From the NCBI RefSeq assembly GCF_021043365.1, contig NZ_JAJNDU010000005.1, positions 1 through 64,000 of the forward strand: DNA of 64,000 nt, read 5' to 3'. The notes under the pieces were generated by a model. The model was given only the letters and a program-made list of their open reading frames with translations. It ran no database searches and was not told where the DNA came from. Source of the DNA: Sphingomonas sp. IC-11 (GTDB lineage Bacteria > Pseudomonadota > Alphaproteobacteria > Sphingomonadales > Sphingomonadaceae). Shown piece after piece: positions 7,371 through 15,857 of this stretch. A program made the position numbers and the translations under genes. Numbering within the stretch: the first letter of the stretch is position 1; each line of letters begins with the position of its first letter.

Positions 7371-8149
7371 AAAGCGGTTATGAAACCGCTGGGCATTTCA
7401 TCCCAAGTCTGACCACGGTACTCGCGCCCGTTCGCCTTCTTTGACCGCTTCTTGTTGTCCTTGCCCCAAGTACCCCATTGTTTGAAGAAGAAGGCTGTCT
7501 CGTAGGCGATGCACTGATCATGGATCTCATCCACCCAAGCCTCGCGGATCGGTCGCGCTGAACGGCCACTTTCACCGCCCACGATCGCCCAATCGATCCC
7601 TGTCAGATCGATCGCGCCGACCGGCCCGATCAGCGGCTCGAACGAGATGAAGCGGATGGCTGCCGGCACCGCGCGAAGGTGGTCGACGCGCTCCACAACC
7701 TCGGCATCCTCGATACTGGTGCCCAGCCAGACATTGGGCAGCACCTCACCGATCAGTCGGCTGACCACCGCTGCCATGCGCTCAGGGCGCTTGGTGAGAA
7801 TCTGATAGTGATGGCGGGGCGTCTCGCGCATGACGTGCCATACCGCCTGGATAAAGGCGTCGCTGACCTCTTCATGGAACAGGTCGCTCATTGAATTGAC
7901 GAAGATCTTACGCGGTTTTCTCCAACGGTATGGGATCGCCAGGGCGGCCTGATCTTCGCGCACGACACCCTGCCATATAGTTCGCCGGCCGCTGCGCCGT
8001 GTGAGTCCGGCGTATTTACCGACGCCCATCGCTTCAAGACGCCGTGCCATGTCCATCGCATAGCAATGACTGCAGCCGGCGCTCACGATCGAGCAGCCGG
8101 CGACCGGGTTCCAAGTCGCGTCAGTCCATTCAATCTCGGTTTCAGCCAT
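7367..8149 (-). CDS. DUF5131 (phage Gp37/Gp68-like) three-Cys-motif protein
   Basis: This 260-residue protein begins ETEIEWTDATWNPVAGCS and has the three-cysteine motif CX6CX2C (Cys19, Cys26, Cys29, ending HCYAM). The motif probably binds an iron-sulphur cluster in a radical-SAM-like barrel: FVNSMSDLF, YQILTKRPERM, NVWLGTSIED and IVGGESG follow at the spacing seen in the family. These proteins occur in phages and bacterial accessory regions and are usually followed by TcmP, as here, with a four-base overlap. The substrate is unknown. Motif evidence is strong. Confidence 0.88.
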   Translation of the reverse strand: MAETEIEWTDATWNPVAGCSIVSAGCSHCYAMDMARRLEAMGVGKYAGLTRRSGRRTIWQGVVREDQAALAIPYRWRKPRKIFVNSMSDLFHEEVSDAFIQAVWHVMRETPRHHYQILTKRPERMAAVVSRLIGEVLPNVWLGTSIEDAEVVERVDHLRAVPAAIRFISFEPLIGPVGAIDLTGIDWAIVGGESGRSARPIREAWVDEIHDQCIAYETAFFFKQWGTWGKDNKKRSKKANGREYRGQTWDEMPSGFITAL

Positions 8150-8378
8150 GCTCCACCGGTCCTACGCGCGTCGCAGCTGGTGTACTATATCGAGAACGGA
8201 CAGAGAACAGGAAGGATGGGCGGAGCCGATGCAGCCTTGGCAACCGTGCTATCTCATCTGAATCGTGAACCACACCAACTTCGTGTCGGTTGAGGCGCAT
8301 TAGCGCGTGCTGTTCGATCACATACGCCCCTTCTGCATCGCCATCGACCGGACCGTACCCAGAAGCACGAATGTGCAA

Positions 8379-8777
8379 CTACTCCGCAAGCGGCCGCACA
8401 TTGGTGATGGTGATGCCAACGTCCGCGCTCGCCAGCGGGCCATCGGTCGTGAACATCTCCGCCTGCAGGTCGATCGCCAAGGCAAGGCACGCTCGGTCAC
8501 CAAGCGAGAGGCCAAGCGCCTTCGTCGACGGCCGGAGGTCGCCTACTATCAGTGCCTGGGCAGGAGAGAGCGGCCGGACGTCGAGGTGAAGCCCGCCAAG
8601 CGCCTCACGCACCTCGTCGAGCGGCAATCCTCGGTCTCGAAGCTTGGAGACGACCTCGGCGAGGTTGGTCGTTCCGATGATGCTACGGGTCAGGACGTCC
8701 GCTACCCGATCCGCCCCGGGCTCGTCATTCAGCAGGCAGAGCAGGGCGGGGGCGTCGAGGACGACCTTGCTACTCAC
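8379..8777 (-). CDS. vapC: VapC-type PIN-domain toxin (locus 2)
   Basis: This 132-residue PIN domain protein starts at the GTG at 8777, overlapping vapB by 8 bp exactly as at locus 1. Acidic positions are kept: VVLDAPALL, NLAEVVSKL, LSLGDRACLALA and TTDGPL. The first motif reads DAPA where DASA is usual; the neighbouring Ser is lost but the catalytic Asp remains. There is no downstream effector gene here, unlike locus 1; the strand is empty to the DUF5131 start. Confidence 0.83.
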   Translation of the reverse strand: MSSKVVLDAPALLCLLNDEPGADRVADVLTRSIIGTTNLAEVVSKLRDRGLPLDEVREALGGLHLDVRPLSPAQALIVGDLRPSTKALGLSLGDRACLALAIDLQAEMFTTDGPLASADVGITITNVRPLAE

Positions 8778-9018
8778 GCTCCGCCTCGCGCCGGCGCTCC
8801 GCAATCAGCTCGTCAGCCAAGCCGACGCCTTCGGGCACATACCTGCGCAGGATCGCGCGAGCACGTTCAAGCGCTCTAGGTACTGATCGTACCCGCAACT
8901 CGCCATCGTCCACATCGACGAGAACGGTGTCACCCGTGGCGATCCCGAGCTCCCGGCGCATAGCCGCCGGGATAACGAGCTTACCACCATCCACGATCTT
9001 GACCCTCTGTGCTTCCAT
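8770..9018 (-). CDS. vapB: VapB-type AbrB-fold antitoxin (locus 2)
   Basis: This 82-residue antitoxin (MEAQRVKIVDGGKLVIPAAM ... GDTVLVDVDDGELRVR ... LADELIAERRREAERE) has the same length and layout as the locus-1 antitoxin. The ATG at 9018 matches the domain start; an upstream in-frame extension to 9081 is not needed. Its C-terminal charged helix is nearly identical to that of locus 1, so cross-talk between the two pairs is plausible. Confidence 0.83.
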   Translation of the reverse strand: MEAQRVKIVDGGKLVIPAAMRRELGIATGDTVLVDVDDGELRVRSVPRALERARAILRRYVPEGVGLADELIAERRREAERE

Positions 9019-9228
9019 CTGCACTGAACTCGCTTGGCTGACCCGATCACCAAAATGTACCGCATGACGTCGCTGATGCATAGCACGAAGGAGGGCACTC
9101 CTACGCTCTTGGTGATCAGTGCTCGTTCATGTCCGTGCCCAGTAGCTACTTAGGCCTGGTTTGTTGAGCTAGGCTCGACAGGATCGGCGCTTGCTATTCC
9201 GAGCCGGTTGCCGCAGCACTGGCTCACA

Positions 9229-9240
9229 TGGGTGTACCCA
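9229..9240. promoter_or_regulatory. Palindrome with central GT beside the recombinase start
   Basis: TGGGT-GT-ACCCA is a 5-bp perfect inverted repeat around a two-base centre, ending 11 bp before the serine recombinase ATG. Serine recombinases recombine at short dyads with a central dinucleotide, and their own genes are often controlled from such sites. It could be a crossover site or an operator; a chance dyad cannot be excluded. Confidence 0.35.
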
Positions 9241-9251
9241 ACGGAGCCAAC

Positions 9252-9908
9252 ATGAGTACGACAGTCCGCGCTGCTCGCGTGTACCTGCGCGTCAGCACCG
9301 ACGAGCAGGATCTTGAACGACAAGAGGCGATGGTCGTGTCCTCGCGTGCCGCGGGGTATTATGTCGCAGCTGTTTATCGCGAGAAGGCTTCCGGCGCGCG
9401 TCCTGACAGGCCCGAGTTGCTTCGCATGATAGCCGACCTGCAAATGGGCGAAGTGGTTATCGCCGAAAAGATCGATCGGATCAGTCGCCTGCCGCTGGCT
9501 GAGGCGGAGAGGCTCGTCACCGCTATCCGCGACAAGGGAGCGAGGCTAGCCGTACCAGGAATCGTGGATCTTACCGATCTTGCCGAGGACAATGGCGGGG
9601 TGACGCGCATCGTCCTAGAGGCAATTCAAGACATGTTACTGAGGGTTGCGCTTCAGACCGCTCGCGATGATTACGAACTGCGCCGCGAGCGGCAGCGGGA
9701 AGGCATAGCGATCGCCAAGCGGGAGGGACGCTACACCGGTCGAAAACCAGACTTGGCCCATCATCGCCGCATCGTCTCACTTCGTGAGGCTGGGATGAGC
9801 ATAGCGAAAACGGCGGCGCTGGCGGGTTGCAGCATCGCACAAGTCAAGCGCGTCACAGCCCTCCACCGGGCGACCAAGCAGAGCGATGCGCGTCCGACGA
9901 TACCGTGA
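9252..9908 (+). CDS. Serine recombinase / resolvase
   Basis: This 218-residue serine recombinase has the catalytic Ser in RVYLRVSTDEQ (Ser15), then the family's VAAVYREKASGARPDRP and EKIDRISRL segments. A C-terminal Hin-type helix-turn-helix follows (IVSLREAGMSIAKTAALAGC). Start chosen at the ATG at 9252, which follows GGAG and begins just before the catalytic fold; an upstream ATG at 9228 would add eight residues. These enzymes resolve or invert DNA segments of mobile elements. Its position at the right edge of the toxin/nuclease island suggests it belongs to the mobile unit that brought the island. Confidence 0.88.
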   Translation: MSTTVRAARVYLRVSTDEQDLERQEAMVVSSRAAGYYVAAVYREKASGARPDRPELLRMIADLQMGEVVIAEKIDRISRLPLAEAERLVTAIRDKGARLAVPGIVDLTDLAEDNGGVTRIVLEAIQDMLLRVALQTARDDYELRRERQREGIAIAKREGRYTGRKPDLAHHRRIVSLREAGMSIAKTAALAGCSIAQVKRVTALHRATKQSDARPTIP

Positions 9909-10019
9909 GACAGAGCCGGATGATTTGATTTGACCTTTGAATAGTTCTGCCAAGATCGAAAGAGGCTGCAGCGTTGCCGCTGGGACGATCAAGCAGGCGT
10001 CAAGGCTGCAGCAGAGATC

Positions 10020-11594
10020 TCAATTTCCGGCCCGCCGTGGCGCAAGGCCGATCGTGGCCGTGCCGCGCCCCCATACCGGCAGGTAGACGCCTTGCCCCGC
10101 CGCCTTCAGCTGGCCCGTCCGCACGTCCGTGATGCGGGCGCGCACGATCAGGTCGCCGATACGCTTCTCGTCGATCGCACGGGTGATCTTGCCGAACAGC
10201 TTGTCGAAATCCTTTTCGAAATTCTGGGTCAGCGCGGCTGACACAGTGCCAGATATGCCGGGAGTGTTGGCAAGCTTCAGCAGCAGGCTTGTCCGGACCG
10301 AGTCGGTCACACTGGCGACGGTGAGATCGTCGAACGCGACACGGCGATCGTTGACGGCGTTGCGCGGCGTGGCGGTAAGCCAGATCGTGCCCCGCGAAGG
10401 CTCCCCGCCTTCGGCTGCCGCGCTGAAGCGAAGCCCGACTGCGATCTTGCCGCCCGTCGTGCCGTAGATGGTCACTTGGTGGAACTGCGCGCGCACGGCC
10501 CCGACACCGGGCACTTCGAAGGGGCGGCGCGACCGCTTCACCAATGCCTTGGCGAGGACCGGCTCCAGCTGACGATAGTCGGCGATGACGGGTATGGCGA
10601 ACAGGATGCGGCCGGGTCCGGGCTGCGTGCGCGTCATGTCGGGGAGCGGCCGGCGCTGCGGATCAGGTGGCCGGTCGCCGACGAACGTCTCCGTAACTGC
10701 CGTCAGCCCTAGAGCCAGGTTCACCCGGTTGCGCGAGATGGTGTAGCCTCCGTAGCTCAACTGCCGGGGCGTGATCCGCATCCACACCGGCGGGTTCGCC
10801 CGGTTCAGTTGGACGGAGGTGAACGCCGACCCCCAGACCTGCGCGACCTGCTCGCGCAGCTGCAATCTGCCGAGTTCCTGCGGCAGCGAACGCTCCAGGC
10901 GCGCGACGACGCCGGCGAGCTTGGCGTCAGCCTTGCTGGTGAACTCGATGCGCTGGCCAAGGAAGTCGACGTGGGGCTCGTCGGTCCAGTCGTAGGCGAT
11001 CGACACCGTGCCGCGCGGCGACCAGTCGCGGGCGATGTCGAGCCTGATCACAGCCCGGACGCGGGCGTCCGCCTCGGCCGTTTCCCGGCTGAGTACGCCT
11101 CCCACGTCGCGCGCGCTGATCGCGGCGTGAAGCGGCATGGTGACAATGATCGTTTTTCCCGAGCCCTCCAGCACCAGCGGCCCTCGGACGACGGTGCCGG
11201 TGATGCGGCACTGGATGGCGGGCGTCTTTATCTTCGCGAAGAGGATCTTGACCTTCTTCGGCGGAAGGCAGGTCTGCCCCGGCTTGTCGATCGACCAGAG
11301 GCGACGTGGAATCGCCTGTTCGAGGCTTCGGGCCAGCTTGTCCAGGTCCGCGACGATCGGCACATCGACGGTGGACGTCTGCGGTGGCACGTTGATCGTG
11401 TCCGTCGCTCGCGGCGGCGCCTGGCGAGGCGTTCGGTCGCAGCCAGCGAGGCAGGCGACGCAGAGCAGGACGGATGCGATCGAGGCACTCGAGACTTCGC
11501 TCCTGCGCAAGAAGGACCCGGCAGTCCGGCCTGGCGCTTCAGCTTTTGACGCTGCCGGCGCGGGAACGGTCCCCCTGGCCGTCGTGTTCTTCAT
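10020..11594 (-). CDS. DUF4403 family lipoprotein
   Basis: This 524-residue protein has a lipoprotein signal peptide ending in LAGC (residues SIASVLLCVACLAGC), so it is probably anchored to a membrane on the periplasmic side. The mature part is the large beta-rich DUF4403 domain with two similar halves (TVDVPIVADLDKLARSL near the start and FAIPVIADYRQLEPVL in the middle), reminiscent of tubular lipid-binding-type folds. Its function is unknown. The ATG at 11594 is used because the extra 12 upstream residues do not improve the signal peptide. It is divergent from the DUF4142 gene. Confidence 0.75.
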   Translation of the reverse strand: MKNTTARGTVPAPAASKAEAPGRTAGSFLRRSEVSSASIASVLLCVACLAGCDRTPRQAPPRATDTINVPPQTSTVDVPIVADLDKLARSLEQAIPRRLWSIDKPGQTCLPPKKVKILFAKIKTPAIQCRITGTVVRGPLVLEGSGKTIIVTMPLHAAISARDVGGVLSRETAEADARVRAVIRLDIARDWSPRGTVSIAYDWTDEPHVDFLGQRIEFTSKADAKLAGVVARLERSLPQELGRLQLREQVAQVWGSAFTSVQLNRANPPVWMRITPRQLSYGGYTISRNRVNLALGLTAVTETFVGDRPPDPQRRPLPDMTRTQPGPGRILFAIPVIADYRQLEPVLAKALVKRSRRPFEVPGVGAVRAQFHQVTIYGTTGGKIAVGLRFSAAAEGGEPSRGTIWLTATPRNAVNDRRVAFDDLTVASVTDSVRTSLLLKLANTPGISGTVSAALTQNFEKDFDKLFGKITRAIDEKRIGDLIVRARITDVRTGQLKAAGQGVYLPVWGRGTATIGLAPRRAGN

Positions 11595-11662
11595 CGCCGC
11601 GCACCTCCAGCCGTCCGAGCGGCCATCCATCCAGTGGGTTCACCAAACGAGTTTAGAGAAAG

Positions 11663-11687
11663 GGAACCGTTCCGTTTCCTTATCGTT
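11663..11687 (+). promoter_or_regulatory. EcfG-type general stress promoter (GGAAC-N16-CGTT)
   Basis: GGAAC at 11663-11667 and CGTT at 11684-11687 are separated by 16 bases, the consensus spacing for the alphaproteobacterial general-stress sigma factor EcfG. The element points at the DUF4142 gene, whose ATG is 50 bases further on. The minus-strand spacing for the divergent DUF4403 gene does not fit. Confidence 0.75.
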
Positions 11688-11736
11688 CAGCTCGTTGATT
11701 TCGGTCAACGCCTCACAACACCAATGGAGGATCTCA

Positions 11737-12306
11737 ATGAAGACTGCGATAGTGGCTGCGTTGCTCACCCTGGCGCCGATACCAGTGTTGGCGCAGGCCG
11801 TTTCGCCCGCCACTTCGGGAACGATGACCAGCGCCGACGTCGGCGTTTCGCCGATCGCGAGCCAGAGCGGACCCAATTACGTGCTCGCGGCGGCCGACGC
11901 CAACCTTTACCAGATCAAGGCCGCGCAGCTCGCCGCGACACGCGCGCAGCGGGATGACGTCAAGGCCTATGCCAAGCGCGTGCTGGCGGAAACGCAGAGC
12001 AGCCACCAGGCGCTACTTGCGGCGCTGAAGAACGATCAGCGCACGATAAAGGCGCCGCCCTCGAGCCTGTCCGCCGACCGAGCCGCCCTGCTCAAGCTGC
12101 TCCAGAAGGCGCCCAAAAGCGCGTTCGACAATCTGTATCTGACCCAGTCCGCGCAGGTCCAGCAGGCCGCATGGGCCGTGCACAAGGGTTACGCGCAGGA
12201 TGGAACCGATCCGGCGCTGCAGCAGGTCGCCGGCACTGCGGTCCCGGTGCTGGAGAACGAGCTCACCACTGGCAAGTCCCTTACCCCCTCCGGGCTTGCA
12301 GGATAG
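11737..12306 (+). CDS. DUF4142 domain protein, exported
   Basis: This 189-residue protein has a signal peptide (MKTAIVAALLTLAPIPVLAQA). The mature region is the ferritin-like four-helix DUF4142 domain: NYVLAAADANLYQIKAAQLA, then DDVKAYAKRVLAETQSSHQALL. Proteins of this kind are periplasmic and stress-linked in alphaproteobacteria. A TGGAGG ribosome binding site lies 7 bases before the ATG. The EcfG-type promoter upstream supports stress control. It is divergent from the DUF4403 gene and convergent with marR, separated by a hairpin. Confidence 0.85.
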   Translation: MKTAIVAALLTLAPIPVLAQAVSPATSGTMTSADVGVSPIASQSGPNYVLAAADANLYQIKAAQLAATRAQRDDVKAYAKRVLAETQSSHQALLAALKNDQRTIKAPPSSLSADRAALLKLLQKAPKSAFDNLYLTQSAQVQQAAWAVHKGYAQDGTDPALQQVAGTAVPVLENELTTGKSLTPSGLAG

Positions 12307-12316
12307 GTGAAACCGG

Positions 12317-12356
12317 CCGGGCCAGGTCGATGAAGCCCCCCTTCGACCTGGTCCGG
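12317..12356. terminator. Hairpin between convergent DUF4142 and marR genes
   Basis: A 14-bp stem pairs CCGGGCCAGGTCGA (12317-12330) with TCGACCTGGTCCGG (12343-12356), with one G-T pair and a 12-base loop. It lies between two converging stop codons. The U-tract after it is weak (CATCTGTTTG), so the terminator role is likely but not certain; it could serve both strands. Confidence 0.65.
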
Positions 12357-12372
12357 CATCTGTTTGCGGCGA

Positions 12373-12867
12373 TCACTGTCTGGAGTGCAGCCGGCGGAAT
12401 TGCTCCCGTGCTTCGGCGCGCATGAGCTGCTGCATAACAATCCAGTAGCCCGTGACGGCTGTTTCTCCTGCCGCTTGGTAAGCGTTCGCCATGTTGCTCC
12501 TGAGATGCTCGAAAAGCGCGTTTTCTAGCGCTCGTCCCTTATCGGTCAAAGAAAGCAGCTTCTGACGACGATCGCGCTCCCCGACCCGTCCGGAGACGAG
12601 CCCGCGATCCATGAGGTCCCTCATGACCCTGCCAAGCGATTGCTTGGTGACGCTTAGAACGTCCAGGAGTTCGCTGACGGAAATTTCGGGATGCCTCCCC
12701 AAGAAATAAAGAACGCGGTGGTGTGCCCGCCCGAGGTTCTGCTTAGCCAGCTCGGTATCGACATGAGCCAGATGGGATCGGTGAGCAAAGAACATCAGGT
12801 CCATCCCTCCCCTGATCGCGTCATCACGCAGATACTGGGCAGGTGGCGGCAGAAGCGGCGCCGTCAC
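12373..12867 (-). CDS. MarR family transcriptional regulator
   Basis: This 164-residue winged-helix regulator has the core typical of MarR: LGRAHHRVLYFLGRHPEISVS, LLDVLSVTKQSLGRVMRDLM and the wing GRVGERDRRQKLLSLTDKG. MarR proteins usually repress drug-efflux operons and are released by the drug. It is the last gene of the same-strand efflux operon, 36 bases after the outer-membrane channel gene, a natural place for feedback control of that operon. Confidence 0.85.
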   Translation of the reverse strand: MTAPLLPPPAQYLRDDAIRGGMDLMFFAHRSHLAHVDTELAKQNLGRAHHRVLYFLGRHPEISVSELLDVLSVTKQSLGRVMRDLMDRGLVSGRVGERDRRQKLLSLTDKGRALENALFEHLRSNMANAYQAAGETAVTGYWIVMQQLMRAEAREQFRRLHSRQ

Positions 12868-12903
12868 GCGGTCAGGCCCCTCCCTGGCATGGCTGCAAGA
12901 CCG

Positions 12904-14331
12904 TCACTGCTGGCTCCATCCCAGTCCTATCGCCTTCTGCAAGGCGATGAATGCACGATCAAGTTCACCCGTCGCTTCCAGGACCGACTGATCAGCAGCC
13001 AGCGCCGCGCGTTCGGCCTCGATGGATGTGGTCAGCGGGATCGCCCCCTGCTCGTATCGCTGCTTGGCGTAGGTCGCCGACTGCCTGGAACCATCCCGGC
13101 TCGCGATGCTCGAAAACAGGTTACGTCGCTGATTGCCGAAGCGGGTCAGGCTGGTTTCCGCATCGGACAGCGCGCCGAGAACAGCCTTCCGATATTGTGC
13201 TTCAGCCTCGTCACGGTCGGCCCGCGCCTGTTCGACCCGGGCACGATTGCGGCCGAAGTCAAGGAAGCTCCAGCTGATCCGCGGCAGCAGCAGACCCGCT
13301 ACGCTGTCAGGATCGACCGCATCGGCAATATTTGGACCACCCAGGCCGATGATGCCCATGATACTGACCGAAGGGAACTGCCGGGCAATGTTGACGCCAA
13401 TCTTTGCGTTCGATGCCGCCAGCTGCCGCTCGGCCGCGCGAATGTCTGGGCGGCGCCGAAGCATGGCGGCGGGATCGCCGATCGCGACAGTCCCGGGGAT
13501 CATCGGAATCGGAGCGGGCGCGGAGAGCGCCGCGTCGTGCGCACCGGGCTCGTCGCCGGTGAGCAGGGCAAGCTGGTCCAGCGTGGTCGCGATCTGTCCC
13601 TCAAGCGGCAACAGTCCCGCCTCCGTGCGAGTCAGCTCGGTCTTCAGACGCACCACCTCGTCGCGCGATGAGGCGCCGCGCTGCTCGCGCTGTTGCAGCA
13701 GGGCGAGTGATCGCTGCTGAAGCTGCGCGGAGCGGCGCGCCAGGATCAGGCGCTGCTGGAGTTCGCGCAAGGTCACATAGTTCTGGGCCACCTCCGCCGA
13801 GAGACGAACTTGCGCATCAGCTCTATTGGCTTCGGCCGCCTGAGCCTGGGCCTCGGCACCTTCGGCCGCGCGGCGCCGTCCGCCGAAGAGATCGATCTCC
13901 CACGACGCATCAAGGCCGGCATTGTAGAATTCGGCCCTGATACGATCGGATTGCTCGCCCTGCGTCGGCAGCGCGAGCGAGCCTGCGGGAAGATCGGCGA
14001 CGATCGCAGTGCCCGACGCCGAGACGGTGGGCAGCTGGTTCGCGCGCTGTTCGCGCAAGCTGGCGCGCGCCTTGCGGATGCGCGCCTCCGCGATCGCCAC
14101 GTCGGGATTTGAGGCAAGCGCGCGGTTGATCAGCGTCGTGAGCTGCAGATCGCCCATGCCTTCCCACCAGCGCGCAACAGGGGCTTGCGGTGACGTGACT
14201 ACCTGATCTGCGCGGCGAAATGTCGTTCCGGGACGCTCGCCGCTCGCGACGCCCGGCGGGCCTCCATAATTGGGTCCGACGACGCAGCCGGTCAGGAGGG
14301 CGGGCAGAATGGCCCAGCTAAGTCGCTTCAT
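12904..14331 (-). CDS. Outer-membrane efflux channel (OprM/NodT family lipoprotein)
   Basis: This 475-residue outer-membrane factor has a lipoprotein signal at the start (LTGC, Cys16). Two repeated TolC-like halves follow, with the family features: LINRALASNPDVAIAEARI, RANQLPTVSASG, LDASWEIDLFGGRRRAAEG, and a second half with RPDIRAAERQLAASNAKIGV and RISWSFLDFGRNRARV. As a trimer it would form the exit duct for the adjacent EmrAB-like pump. The start ATG shares one base with the upstream stop (TGATG). Confidence 0.9.
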   Translation of the reverse strand: MKRLSWAILPALLTGCVVGPNYGGPPGVASGERPGTTFRRADQVVTSPQAPVARWWEGMGDLQLTTLINRALASNPDVAIAEARIRKARASLREQRANQLPTVSASGTAIVADLPAGSLALPTQGEQSDRIRAEFYNAGLDASWEIDLFGGRRRAAEGAEAQAQAAEANRADAQVRLSAEVAQNYVTLRELQQRLILARRSAQLQQRSLALLQQREQRGASSRDEVVRLKTELTRTEAGLLPLEGQIATTLDQLALLTGDEPGAHDAALSAPAPIPMIPGTVAIGDPAAMLRRRPDIRAAERQLAASNAKIGVNIARQFPSVSIMGIIGLGGPNIADAVDPDSVAGLLLPRISWSFLDFGRNRARVEQARADRDEAEAQYRKAVLGALSDAETSLTRFGNQRRNLFSSIASRDGSRQSATYAKQRYEQGAIPLTTSIEAERAALAADQSVLEATGELDRAFIALQKAIGLGWSQQ

Positions 14332-15857
14332 CAGTGCATCGCCATCTGCGTGTCGGAGGAGATCGGGCGGAGGAACAGCGCCAGCGGGGTAGTGATCGCA
14401 ATCGCGACGCCGAGCGCGAAAAACAGATCGTTATAGGCCATGACGGTAGCTTGCTCGAGGAGCTGCCCGGCAAGCTGCCTATAGGCGCCCGCTTCGCCGG
14501 ACGGCATGGACATGGCCTTCGCGAACCACTCCTGCGTGGTCGCCGCGTTGGCCGACACCGTCTCCCCTAGCCGATTGAAATGCAGGAAAGTCTGCCGGTC
14601 CTGGAGGGTCGCCATCAGGGCGAGGCCGATCGATCCGCCAAGGTTCCGTCCCGCGTTGAACAGCGCGGACGCGTCGCCGGCATCCTCGGGCGCCACGGCG
14701 CTGATCGCGGCCTGGTTAAGGAACATCATGGCGAAGATCTGCCCGAAGCCGCGGACGAGCTGGGAATCCCTCAGATCGCCCCCCGCCGATTGTGCGGTGA
14801 GGTGCCAATCCATGGCGCAACTGACGCCGATCAGCGTCATCCCGACGAAGACAGCCAGCCGGACATCGAGATATTTGAACGCGAGCGGCAGGAACGGCAT
14901 CAGCATCAGGGCAGGGATGCCGGAGACGAAGACCACCTTGCCCGATTGCAGGGCGCTGTAATCCGCCATCGACGAGAGGAATTGCGGGATCAGGAAGGTC
15001 ACGCCGTAGAGCACGACGCCGATGACAAGGCTGAGGACGAAGACGCTGCCGAACGACCGGCTGAAGATCAGCGACAGCTTGAGAACCGGATGCGCGGAGC
15101 GGACCTGTCCGATCGTGATGAGCGCAAAGCCGAACACCGTTGCGATCGCGAGCTTCACGATCATCGCGGACTCGAACCACATCTCGCGCTGTCCCTCCTC
15201 CAGCATGACGGTGAGCGCTCCCAAGCCGATCGCGAGCCCCGCGATCCCGAACCAGTCGGCATGGCGCAGCTGGTCGAGCCGCAGCTTCTCGTGCTTGAGC
15301 CCGAACAGCAGGAGCAGGACGAGCCCGGCACAGACCGGCACGTTGAGGAAGAAGGCATAATGCCAGCTGTAATTGTCGGTGAGCCAACCACCGATGATCG
15401 GCCCGAGCACCGGGCCGAGGATCGCGGTGCCGCCGAACGCGGCGGTGCCGATCGGCTGCTGTGACGGGGGCAGCCGCGTCGCGATGATGGTCATGGCAGT
15501 CGGAATCAGCGCACCACCGGTAAAGCCCTGGCCCACACGGCCAGCGATCATCATCGGCAGCGTCGTCGAGATGCCGCACACGACGGAAAAGCCGGTGAAG
15601 CTGATCGCCGCGCCCAGCAGGAAGTTGCGCAGACCGAACAGGCGCACCAGGAAGGGGCTTAGCGGGATCATGACGATCTCCGCCACGAGATAGGAGGTCG
15701 CGACCCAGGTGCCCTCGGTGCCGCTCGCGCCGATTTCGCCCTGGATTGTGGGCAGGGCCGCATTGACGATCGAGATGTCGAGAAGCGCCATGAACGACCC
15801 GATCGTGCCTGCAGCGACGGCAAGCCAGTCGCGCAGGCCGGCGCGTTCCGCCGCCAT
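14331..15857 (-). CDS. emrB: DHA2-family MFS drug transporter (EmrB-like)
   Basis: This 508-residue, roughly 14-helix major-facilitator transporter exchanges drugs for protons. Motifs: LDISIVNAALPTIQGEIGA at the first helix (the DHA2 signature), GRVGQGFTGGALIPTAMTII, and GPVLGPIIGGWLTDNYSWHY (antiporter motif C). It sits between an EmrA-like adaptor and an outer-membrane channel, so the three would form a tripartite pump across both membranes. Both its start and stop share one base with the neighbours (TGATG), giving strict stoichiometric coupling. Confidence 0.92.
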   Translation of the reverse strand: MAAERAGLRDWLAVAAGTIGSFMALLDISIVNAALPTIQGEIGASGTEGTWVATSYLVAEIVMIPLSPFLVRLFGLRNFLLGAAISFTGFSVVCGISTTLPMMIAGRVGQGFTGGALIPTAMTIIATRLPPSQQPIGTAAFGGTAILGPVLGPIIGGWLTDNYSWHYAFFLNVPVCAGLVLLLLFGLKHEKLRLDQLRHADWFGIAGLAIGLGALTVMLEEGQREMWFESAMIVKLAIATVFGFALITIGQVRSAHPVLKLSLIFSRSFGSVFVLSLVIGVVLYGVTFLIPQFLSSMADYSALQSGKVVFVSGIPALMLMPFLPLAFKYLDVRLAVFVGMTLIGVSCAMDWHLTAQSAGGDLRDSQLVRGFGQIFAMMFLNQAAISAVAPEDAGDASALFNAGRNLGGSIGLALMATLQDRQTFLHFNRLGETVSANAATTQEWFAKAMSMPSGEAGAYRQLAGQLLEQATVMAYNDLFFALGVAIAITTPLALFLRPISSDTQMAMH

